Source of the DNA: Candidatus Nomurabacteria bacterium
Lineage (GTDB): Bacteria > Patescibacteriota > Saccharimonadia > Saccharimonadales > Saccharimonadaceae
Assembly (NCBI GenBank): GCA_031257295.1
Contig: JAIROX010000001.1
Location: 124,001-188,000, forward strand
Length of the DNA stretch: 64,000 bases
Direction of reading: 5' to 3'
The position numbers were made by a program, and so were the translations under genes. The first letter of the stretch is position 1. Every line of letters starts with the position of its first letter. The notes under the pieces are model-generated. The model saw only the letters and a list, made by a program, of their open reading frames with translations. It had not been told where the DNA came from and did not search any database. This document shows, piece after piece, positions 34,416 through 41,259 of the stretch.

Positions 34416-34736
34416 ATGAGTACATTATTTCTGTTTTTTAGTCAGCCACTTACTAAAGTTGAGCTCGGATCATCGGTGGACGATGTCAAGTGCGTAATGA
34501 CACACCCAAACGTACTAGTGTTCACTGGGGAACATAGGTCTTTGACGATCTTTGCCGAAAGCTACGAAGGCTCGGCTAGTTTCGTGAAGGTTCTCGGCGG
34601 AGAGCCTGAGTTTGCGGAAACTGCTGAAGCTAAATATGGCAGAGGGCAGATAAGACTTGCGCAAGAATGTTTCGGCATCGGCGTTCAACCGGACGGTGGA
34701 GAAGACATCGACGACGCAGGCAAGCCCAACGCATAG
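34416..34736 (+). CDS. Hypothetical acidic protein (106 aa)
   Basis: Strong SD AAGGAGG before ATG, a consensus promoter and a downstream terminator frame a single-gene unit. The product starts MSTLFLFFSQPLTKVELG and ends in a long acidic tail (QPDGGEDIDDAGKPNA). No membrane helix is certain and no family is recognised. It may be an expressed regulatory or structural small protein. Confidence 0.65.
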   Translation: MSTLFLFFSQPLTKVELGSSVDDVKCVMTHPNVLVFTGEHRSLTIFAESYEGSASFVKVLGGEPEFAETAEAKYGRGQIRLAQECFGIGVQPDGGEDIDDAGKPNA

Positions 34737-34780
34737 GGGCAGAGAGTAAGCAGAGACCCTCAAAAAACTCTGTGCACAGA

Positions 34781-34812
34781 GGCGCCGCTCATCATGAGCG
34801 GCGCTGTTTCGT
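34781..34812 (+). terminator. Strong intrinsic terminator
   Basis: GCGCCGCTCA pairs with TGAGCGGCGC around a short loop (TCA), then TGTTTCGTTT. Confidence 0.85.
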
Positions 34813-34851
34813 TTAATTGTCCCGACACCTTAAAGATGTTACAATGTACTT

Positions 34852-35241
34852 ATGCTTTTGATGAGCTTGTTTTCGTGGTGGTATGGCGGTGGGGTCAAAA
34901 AAGAGCTGGCTTATCTGCTGGAGGCTATGAGCCGCAGCATAGACTATTTTTCGATTGGCCTGTTATTTAAAACTTGGTTTGCACCGTTTCGCCAGATTGA
35001 TGCTGGTCAGTCTGCCATAGCTCCGGTTGATATCAAGATACGTATGTTCTTTGACCGGCTGGTCTCGCGCTTTATCGGCGCTTTTATGCGCACCATAGTT
35101 ATTATTATCGGCATATTGTCCCTATCGGTGCAACTGGTCGGTAGCGTGCTGGCTGTGGCCGTATACTTGTTGTTACCATTCTTGCCGGTTATCGGCGTAG
35201 TGATGTATATAGTTGGGTGGGTGCCGTCATGGGCGTTTTAA
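34852..35241 (+). CDS. Small polytopic membrane protein upstream of membrane Clp ATPase
   Basis: 129 residues: an amphipathic start (LLMSLFSWWYGGG), a helical part with LLFKTWFAPFRQIDAG, and two long hydrophobic helices (about 77-125). TACAAT lies 6 nt before ATG, so leaderless. Its end overlaps the Clp ATPase start by 13 nt (or 25 if GTG 35217 is used), so the two proteins are probably made together and may form a membrane complex. Family not recognised. Confidence 0.7.
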   Translation: MLLMSLFSWWYGGGVKKELAYLLEAMSRSIDYFSIGLLFKTWFAPFRQIDAGQSAIAPVDIKIRMFFDRLVSRFIGAFMRTIVIIIGILSLSVQLVGSVLAVAVYLLLPFLPVIGVVMYIVGWVPSWAF

Positions 35242-37640
35242 GCTTTAACTACGGTAGCGAAAGGGCTGCCAAGGCACGTTTTGCGGCCAAGCTCGATAAG
35301 TTTGCTCGCATGCTGCTCGGACTGACGGCCGTAGCACTGGTGCTGGCTGGGCTGGGGTTGTTGTATCTAGGGTCGGCGCTTGGCTGGGTAGCAGTTGGAC
35401 TAGCAGCTGTGCCTGTGGTGTTACTAGTTTGGTATAGGCGAGAGCTACATCGGCTGGATGTTGATCACCCAGATTCTGATGCTATAGATGAGCTGATTAG
35501 TAGCAGTGTGCTAGGGCGCCTGCCACGTGACCCGTCACCTAAAGATATTGCTTTGGCGGTTGGGCAAGTGCAATCGGGCCAGTTCCTGGCGGTGCGGTTT
35601 GGTATGGGTGCGCGTTTCCTGCAGGAAATAGCCGCTGATTCGCACGAGCATGCTGACGAAGTCTGGAAAAACGCCATCAATATCCGCAACGCGCTTGGTG
35701 TGCAGGTGATATCTGGCGGGATTTTAGCGCTGGCTATCTTGCAAACTCTGCCGCAACATGAGGAACTGTTGGCCCGCTTACAGCTTGACATGGACGACTT
35801 GATGGACGGCGTGAAATGGTTTGACCATATTTATATGATGATTGAAACCATGAAAAAGCCGATGCATACTGGCGGTATTGCGCGCGACTGGTCGTTTGGT
35901 TTTACACCGCTGCTGAACCGTTTTGGGCGCAACCTGTCACTTAGCTTAAGCGCTGGCCGGCGTATGTCGGCGGATATTCCGACTCACGAGCAGGTTGTCA
36001 GCCAAGTCATCGACACGTTTTCAACTGGTGGCCGCCAAGGTGTGGCGCTGGTGGGAGCGGCTGGTGTGGGCAAGACCACCATAGTGCAAGCTTTGGCTGA
36101 ACGCCTACTGGATGCTTCGAGTAAAGTCCCGTCAAACCTTAAGTTTCGCCAGGTTTTTCTGCTGGATAGCGCGGCGATTATCTCAGCCGCACCGGGCCGT
36201 GGTGAAGTTGAAGAGCTAGTCAACCAAGTTTTAATTGAGGCTTATAGTGCTAAAAATGTCATTTTATGTCTAGACAACGCGCACCTATTTTTCGAAGAGG
36301 GCATCGGCTCGGTGGACTTGTCAAACTTGCTGCTGCCCATTTTGGAAGCGGGTAATGTGCGCATGATTCTCACTATGGACGAACAGCGGCTGCTAGAGAT
36401 CGGCCAGCGCAACCCAGGGCTGGTGAACGCCCTAAACCGCATCAACGTTCAGCCAGCCGACCAAGCTGAAACTATGGCCGCCATGGAGGATGCGGTTATC
36501 GTGCTTGAGTCTCAGCACAAAGTTTACTATATGTACCAGGCGCTTAAAGAGGCTTATCGCCTAAGTCAGCGTTATATTTACGACTTAGCTATGCCAGGCC
36601 AGGCGATTAAGTTGCTTGAGATGGCGGCTAGTCATGCTGATGACAAGTTTGTTACGGCGGAATCAGTTGAAAAAGCCATTGAACAAACTACGGGCGTGAA
36701 AGTTGGTGTGGCTAGTGTGGGTGACGAGAAAGAAAAGTTGCTCAACCTAGAAGATCTAATTCATCAGCGCATGATAAACCAGGTGCGTGCTGTTGAGGTA
36801 GTGAGCGATGCGCTGCGCCGAGCACGGACTGGTGTACGCAATCAAGACCGACCGATTGGCACGTTCCTATTTTTGGGGCCAACTGGTGTGGGTAAGACAG
36901 AGCTGGCCAAGGCTTTAGCAGAGGTTTATTTTAACGGCGAAGACAACATCGTGCGGGTCGACCTAAATCAGTTCGTGTCGATTGACGACGTGGCAAACTT
37001 AACGGCTGATGGCGCCGATAACCCGGCCAGCCTAACGGCGCAGGTCATGAAGCATCCGTTTAGTGTGGTGCTGCTCGACGAGATTGAAAAAGCCCACCCA
37101 AATGTGCTAACGGCACTTTTGCAGGTGCTCGACGAAGGTGTGCTACGTGATGCCAAAAACCGCGAGGTGAGCTTTAAAGATTGCATCGTGATCGCCACAT
37201 CGAATGCTGGAGCCGATAGAATCCGCGAATATATTGACCGCGGTTATGATATTACGCAGTTTGAAGATCAATTTGTGAATGAACTGATTGATAGTCATCA
37301 GTTTAAACCAGAATTTCTGAATCGTTTTGATGAAATCGTGCTATTTAGACCGCTAGGCAAAGAAGAGCTTACGCAGGTGGCCGATCTAATTATTGCTGGA
37401 GTTAACAAAACCCTAGCCAGTCAAAAGGTGAAGGTCGAAGTTGACCCAGAGGCCAAAGCGCTGCTGGTTGAGGCGGGCTATGATCCGCGCTTGGGTGCTA
37501 GGCCGATGCGCCGCGTGGTGCAACGCGTGGTAGAAAACCAAGTAGCTAAGATGATGCTAGCTGGTGAAGCGGCCAGTGGCAGTGTGATAGTTGTTACTAA
37601 AGAAAACGTCGAGCGGAACTTAAGCAAGACTAATTCCTAG
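35229..37640 (+). CDS. Membrane-anchored Clp/Hsp100-type double AAA+ ATPase
   Basis: About 803 residues from ATG 35229 (GTG 35217 also possible). Two membrane helices (about 28-70) precede a Clp-N-like helical region (about 85-210). D1 has Walker A GAAGVGKTT (about 280) but Walker B reads VILCLDNAH, Asn replacing the catalytic Glu. D2 has Walker A GPTGVGKTE (about 556), Walker B VVLLDEIEKAH, sensor TSNAGA, FKPEFLNRFDE and the small domain with GARPMRRVV. I see no clear ClpP-docking tripeptide. It probably unfolds or extracts proteins at the membrane, powered by D2. Its 3' end overlaps the convergent glycosyltransferase gene by 11 nt. Confidence 0.85.
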   Translation: MGVLSFNYGSERAAKARFAAKLDKFARMLLGLTAVALVLAGLGLLYLGSALGWVAVGLAAVPVVLLVWYRRELHRLDVDHPDSDAIDELISSSVLGRLPRDPSPKDIALAVGQVQSGQFLAVRFGMGARFLQEIAADSHEHADEVWKNAINIRNALGVQVISGGILALAILQTLPQHEELLARLQLDMDDLMDGVKWFDHIYMMIETMKKPMHTGGIARDWSFGFTPLLNRFGRNLSLSLSAGRRMSADIPTHEQVVSQVIDTFSTGGRQGVALVGAAGVGKTTIVQALAERLLDASSKVPSNLKFRQVFLLDSAAIISAAPGRGEVEELVNQVLIEAYSAKNVILCLDNAHLFFEEGIGSVDLSNLLLPILEAGNVRMILTMDEQRLLEIGQRNPGLVNALNRINVQPADQAETMAAMEDAVIVLESQHKVYYMYQALKEAYRLSQRYIYDLAMPGQAIKLLEMAASHADDKFVTAESVEKAIEQTTGVKVGVASVGDEKEKLLNLEDLIHQRMINQVRAVEVVSDALRRARTGVRNQDRPIGTFLFLGPTGVGKTELAKALAEVYFNGEDNIVRVDLNQFVSIDDVANLTADGADNPASLTAQVMKHPFSVVLLDEIEKAHPNVLTALLQVLDEGVLRDAKNREVSFKDCIVIATSNAGADRIREYIDRGYDITQFEDQFVNELIDSHQFKPEFLNRFDEIVLFRPLGKEELTQVADLIIAGVNKTLASQKVKVEVDPEAKALLVEAGYDPRLGARPMRRVVQRVVENQVAKMMLAGEAASGSVIVVTKENVERNLSKTNS

Positions 37641-39105
37641 TGTAAACCGACAGGTTCCTTGAAGTGGTTTTCTGGCTAGATAGTTTGGTGTACTTACTGT
37701 TTGGCACGAAACTGGCTTGGTCTTTTTCGGTCACGACCACCAGCTGCTTGGTGTTGATACTGCTTGGCTTTGCAATGCGTCGGTCGGAGCCGTGCAGGGG
37801 CGCGTAACCACCGTTATAATCGACCTCGCCGGGTGACGAGAAATAGTAGTGGCAGTTATCAGCCATGTAGGGCGCCAGCTCAGTGTATACGTATAAGTCG
37901 TCAACCACTATTGACTGATCGCAGTACTGGCTGAGTGTCTTAGCGATATCACGATTAGCTGGCCGATCTAGCCGCTGGTAGTTAAAATTACCAGCTTCGA
38001 ACAGGTTGGCTGTGCCAACTAGCACGACTAAGACGATGGCTATATAAGCGCTATAGCGCGGCTTAGCTTTGTTTGCAAACGCCAGAGCCGAAAATACTAC
38101 AGCTAAGCTGGCATATCCAAAAATGATAAGCTGCGCTAAGTAGCGTTCCAAGTAAATTTTCCAGCCAAAGATCGGCGAGGCGATGATCATGAATAGTGCT
38201 AGTGGGATCAAGAAGTGCATGCTTAGAAAAAGTAGTTTTTTACTATCAACCAGCTTTTTCTTGGTCACATTGATAGCAGTAACGACTATAGCTGCTAGAA
38301 CTGTAACCAACAGAAGCCAGTATATAAAGTCGAGCTGATCACTGGTAGTGTAAATCAGGCCAAACGAAGGCACATTGATCAGTTGGTTGATACCAAAAGT
38401 TACATTAGCGCCGCTGAGCGCTCCGCCTGTCATTTGATGTAAGGCGGTTGGTATCCAGGGTATATAAAGCGCGATCGCGCCAGCGTAGACGAGCAGCCAT
38501 TTTTGCTTTAACCACTTGCCGCGCCTTTTGATAGTGCGAGCTAACAACAAGATAAACTGTGCTGCAAATACTATGAAAGTCATATAGAGCGTCCAGACAC
38601 CAAGCGTCACCAGCAAACCATACAAAACCCAGTAGCGGTTGCGACCAGTTTTGAGCGCATACCACAGGGCGAAGCATGAGCCGACTGTGACGAGTGAGGC
38701 TAAGCTATACATGCGTACCTCAAAGCCATAGCGTAATAGAAACGGCGCCAAAACCAGTATCGGCGCGGAGTAGAGCGCCGTTTTTTTAGAGAATAACTTG
38801 CTGATGAATAATAGCATCAGCCCGATTGATGCTGAGTAAAAGGCGATACTAAGCGCACGCAGCCCCAGCTCATTCCAGCTAACTAGGCCGCCCCAAAAGT
38901 GCAGCAAAAGATAATAAAACGGTGGGTGGGCATCAACAGAAGTTAGGCTGATAATATCTCCTAGGGGCTTCTTAGCTACCACCACCGAGTAGGACTCGTC
39001 GAACCACAGTTGTTGCCCAGCGGCCAGCACCAGACACAGTGCGAACGAGATTAAAGCCGCGCCAACTAGCACAAACCAAAACTTGTGTTTTTTGATAAAT
39101 CGCAT
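37630..39105 (-). CDS. GT-C glycosyltransferase (PMT/ArnT-like, family 39 type)
   Basis: 491 residues from ATG at 39105-39103; the longer frame reads through the antisense of tRNA-Pro and is rejected. About ten to twelve membrane helices and a first loop with WFDESYSVVVAKKP and DAHPPFYYLLLHFW, the acidic/His loop typical of PMT_2 enzymes. These move sugars from polyprenyl phosphates to proteins or glycans outside the membrane. The C-terminal 120 residues form an external domain. TATACT lies 6 nt upstream (leaderless). Confidence 0.8.
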   Translation of the reverse strand: MRFIKKHKFWFVLVGAALISFALCLVLAAGQQLWFDESYSVVVAKKPLGDIISLTSVDAHPPFYYLLLHFWGGLVSWNELGLRALSIAFYSASIGLMLLFISKLFSKKTALYSAPILVLAPFLLRYGFEVRMYSLASLVTVGSCFALWYALKTGRNRYWVLYGLLVTLGVWTLYMTFIVFAAQFILLLARTIKRRGKWLKQKWLLVYAGAIALYIPWIPTALHQMTGGALSGANVTFGINQLINVPSFGLIYTTSDQLDFIYWLLLVTVLAAIVVTAINVTKKKLVDSKKLLFLSMHFLIPLALFMIIASPIFGWKIYLERYLAQLIIFGYASLAVVFSALAFANKAKPRYSAYIAIVLVVLVGTANLFEAGNFNYQRLDRPANRDIAKTLSQYCDQSIVVDDLYVYTELAPYMADNCHYYFSSPGEVDYNGGYAPLHGSDRRIAKPSSINTKQLVVVTEKDQASFVPNSKYTKLSSQKTTSRNLSVYTRN

Positions 39106-39130
39106 GGTTTTAGTATACACTAATTGGGTG

Positions 39131-39206
39131 CGGGGCGTGGCGCAGTTGGTAGCGCGCACGGCTGGGGGCCGTGAGGTCGCTCGTTCAAATCGAGTCGTCC
39201 CGACCA
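39131..39206 (+). tRNA. tRNA-Pro (GGG)
   Basis: Acceptor CGGGGCG/CGTCCCG, D-arm GCGC/GCGC, anticodon arm CACGG-CTGGGGG-CCGTG (anticodon GGG), T-arm GCTCG/CGAGT, CCA encoded. Confidence 0.95.
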
Positions 39207-39211
39207 TGAGT

Positions 39212-40108
39212 TTATTTTCTGTTTCCAATATCTCTCGCGATACCATAAACCATCGAAATACGTGATGGAATGATATGCTTAGCGTCCAGTAGGTCAACTA
39301 TGGTTTTGACACAAATACGCATGCCACGAGTGCCGCGCCACCACTGCTCGTTGCCGGCGCGCTCTATAACATCGTTGAGCGAAGTTTTGTAGAAAAAATC
39401 TTGGTCGCAAGCATGCATAGTGGCGGCGTCAATTTGAAACGGCTGTTTTTGATCGGTGTAAAAACTGTTGCGAACCAGCGGATAGCCAAGAGTTTCGTAA
39501 AACATCAAGTAATCGCCACCGGCTAGTACCAATAGGTCAGCTTGGCTTTGGGGCGGGCTAGCCAGCCCTTTGGCATGATCCAACACCTGGTCGAAGCTCG
39601 AAGTAGCCCTGTCGCCAGCGAGGTCTGGAAAAGCGTGCGTGATATCACCAGCACCAAAACCATGGTTTATGGTTTCAACTGTCTGCCCGTTTTCAATAAT
39701 AGCTAGTTCGGTGGACCCACCACCACCAATCATGACGGCCAGGCGACCACTATAATTAATGCCAGAAGTTACGCCGTGTACAGTGTAGTCGTTTTCCATG
39801 TCTGCCGTAACGGTCTCGAAGCTCAGGCCTGTCGCAGTTTTAAACTCTTTAAGCCAAGCCGCACACTCTTTGTTAGATAAGTTGCGGAAGATACTCGTGC
39901 CATAGACAAATATGTTTGGCGTGATAGTTCTTAACTTTTCAACCAGGTCAAAAAGTTCCTGCTTGTCGCTGGTCAGAATCTTGCCAGATTTGCGGTAATT
40001 GTCCTTAAAATGAATGGGTTTGATGGGCAGTTCGGTAATGTTATCACCCTCAACTAAGTAGGGCTTGGTGTTAGTCGAGCCCACTTCAATGATGATAAAC
40101 TTGTTCAT
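39212..40108 (-). CDS. Ppx/GppA-like phosphatase (ASKHA fold)
   Basis: 298 residues from ATG at 40108; a longer frame to 40171 enters the tRNA-flanking repeat and is rejected. N-terminal phosphate loop IIIEVGSTNTKPYLVE and a second glycine loop LAVMIGGGGSTELAIIE match the ASKHA core of exopolyphosphatase/guanosine pentaphosphatase. It is shorter than canonical Ppx (no HD domain). Likely acts on polyphosphate or (p)ppGpp in the cytoplasm. TACACT lies 6 nt upstream (leaderless). Confidence 0.75.
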   Translation of the reverse strand: MNKFIIIEVGSTNTKPYLVEGDNITELPIKPIHFKDNYRKSGKILTSDKQELFDLVEKLRTITPNIFVYGTSIFRNLSNKECAAWLKEFKTATGLSFETVTADMENDYTVHGVTSGINYSGRLAVMIGGGGSTELAIIENGQTVETINHGFGAGDITHAFPDLAGDRATSSFDQVLDHAKGLASPPQSQADLLVLAGGDYLMFYETLGYPLVRNSFYTDQKQPFQIDAATMHACDQDFFYKTSLNDVIERAGNEQWWRGTRGMRICVKTIVDLLDAKHIIPSRISMVYGIARDIGNRK

Positions 40109-40148
40109 GGTAATAGTGTACCAAAAAGAGACCGCAAAAACGATCTCT

Positions 40149-40342
40149 TCTTGGTCGGGGTGAGAGGACATCGCTACGCTCCTTCGCTCGCACGCTCAGA
40201 AAATAGCCTACGGCTGCTTTCTTCGCTTTGACTCGTTTCGCCGAACCATTTTTGCTAAAGCAAAAATACGGTTCTCGTCCTCTCTAACCAAAACAAGCCA
40301 GCCACTAAAGCGACTGACTTGTCTTGGTCGGGGTGAGAGGAC
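40149..40342. repeat. Region bounded by direct repeats of the tRNA-Pro 3' end
   Basis: A 21-bp sequence (TTGGTCGGGGTGAGAGGAC preceded by TC) occurs at 40149-40169 and again at 40322-40342, where it is the 3' end of tRNA-Pro(TGG). Between them lie a run of CGCTACGCTCC/TTCGCTCGC-type repeats, a strong hairpin (TTTTTGCT/AGCAAAAA flanked by GAACC/GGTTC at about 40244-40275), and an inverted partial copy (GTCCTCTC and AACCAA). It contains no credible ORF. Confidence 0.8.
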
Positions 40343-40401
40343 TCGAACCTCCGACCTCCGCGTCCCAAACGCGGCGCGCTAGCCAACTGCGCCACACCCC
40401 G
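40325..40401 (-). tRNA. tRNA-Pro (TGG)
   Basis: Minus strand: acceptor CGGGGTG/CACCCCG, D-arm GCGC/GCGC, anticodon arm CCGCG-TTTGGGA-CGCGG (anticodon TGG), T-arm GGAGG/CCTCT, CCA encoded. Confidence 0.95.
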
Positions 40402-40534
40402 CGGGTGTGCGTAAATTATATCAATTAGCTACACTTAACACAACGGAGCTAACCGACTGTTGTAATTGTAGCACAAAGTATTAGCATTGTCAAGTAATGG
40501 GGTTGATTCATAAATCTTCCACGGCCATCAGATT

Positions 40535-40562
40535 TTGACTATTCGCCTCAATATGATATAAT
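40535..40562 (+). promoter_or_regulatory. Promoter of the tetR gene
   Basis: TTGACT (40535-40540), 16-nt spacer, TATAAT (40557-40562); ATG 9 nt downstream. Confidence 0.75.
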
Positions 40563-40571
40563 TTTACTAAT

Positions 40572-41210
40572 ATGGCAAAAAGCAAGCAGTGTGTGAGCAC
40601 TAACATGACAGGTCTCAAACGGCAGTTTTTCGAGTCGGCCGTGGAGCTGTTCGCTGACAAAGGCTATGGCAATGTCTCACTCCACGAGGTTGCTGAGGCA
40701 GTCGGCAAAAAAGCTGGTAACTTGAACTACTACTTCCGCACCAAGGACGACATTTTGGCACTGATTTATTCGTTTTTCGAGAGTTATTATTTTAGCAAAT
40801 TGCCATCGGCCGAAACTATGGCTGGTACAGAGCAGAATAATCTACAACAATTTATAAACTGGCAGGAATCCTATTTTCAAGATGTTTTCCTTGATCCGCT
40901 AATCCAAAAAATCCTGACGATTATCATCACCGAAAGCCGCCACGACGAGCGGGCTGAACGGTTGCTTGAGCAAACCGTGCTCGGAACGCCTCGCAAATAC
41001 CTCAGTGTTTTTTTGCCGGCGCTGGTTAAGTCCAAGGTTATCGAGCCTCTGGACGTTGAAGGTTTCATCGCAACCGTTACGGCCTTTGATTATTTTTATG
41101 CTGCGTGTTGCCGAATCCCCTCCATCAATATCGAACAATGGAATAAGCGCCATAGGGCGGTTACTGACGCCATGATAAAACTGATCAGAGGAGACAGCCA
41201 CGACAACTAA
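40572..41210 (+). CDS. TetR-family transcriptional regulator
   Basis: 212 residues. The N-terminal HTH reads FFESAVELFADKGYGNVSLH, then VAEAVGKKAGNLNYYFRTKD, the usual TetR helix-turn-helix and its NLYYHF-like recognition helix. The C-terminal domain (about 75-205) would bind a ligand and dimerise. It is followed immediately by a perfect 28-bp palindrome that covers the -35 of the giant RCC1 protein gene, so it most likely represses that gene and perhaps reads through into it. Confidence 0.88.
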   Translation: MAKSKQCVSTNMTGLKRQFFESAVELFADKGYGNVSLHEVAEAVGKKAGNLNYYFRTKDDILALIYSFFESYYFSKLPSAETMAGTEQNNLQQFINWQESYFQDVFLDPLIQKILTIIITESRHDERAERLLEQTVLGTPRKYLSVFLPALVKSKVIEPLDVEGFIATVTAFDYFYAACCRIPSINIEQWNKRHRAVTDAMIKLIRGDSHDN

Positions 41211-41238
41211 GTATTTTGTTTGACGTCAAACAAAATAC
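41211..41238. promoter_or_regulatory. Perfect 28-bp palindromic operator candidate
   Basis: GTATTTTGTTTGAC and GTCAAACAAAATAC are exact reverse complements with no spacer. The site begins on the base after the tetR stop and overlaps the TTGACG -35 (41220-41225) of the downstream gene. It lacks the GC-rich stem and U-run of a terminator. Confidence 0.75.
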
Positions 41239-41249
41239 CCTGCTATAAT
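41220..41249 (+). promoter_or_regulatory. Promoter of the RCC1 surface protein gene
   Basis: TTGACG (41220-41225), 18-nt spacer, TATAAT (41244-41249). The first in-frame ATG (41248) lies inside the -10, so the real start is ATG 41260, about 10 nt after the -10. Confidence 0.75.
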
Positions 41250-41259
41250 GATCTCTGTT

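Noticed and set aside
39106-39297. N-terminal extension of the glycosyltransferase frame
   Set aside because: The extra residues are the antisense of tRNA-Pro(GGG) read in frame. A well-placed -10 lies 6 nt before the internal ATG at 39105.
40149-40324. Second, truncated tRNA-Pro gene
   Set aside because: Only the 3' 21 nt match; no anticodon or D-arm is present.
41248-41259. ATG 41248 as the start of the RCC1 protein
   Set aside because: It lies inside the TATAAT box, so cannot be in the transcript; ATG 41260 is used.
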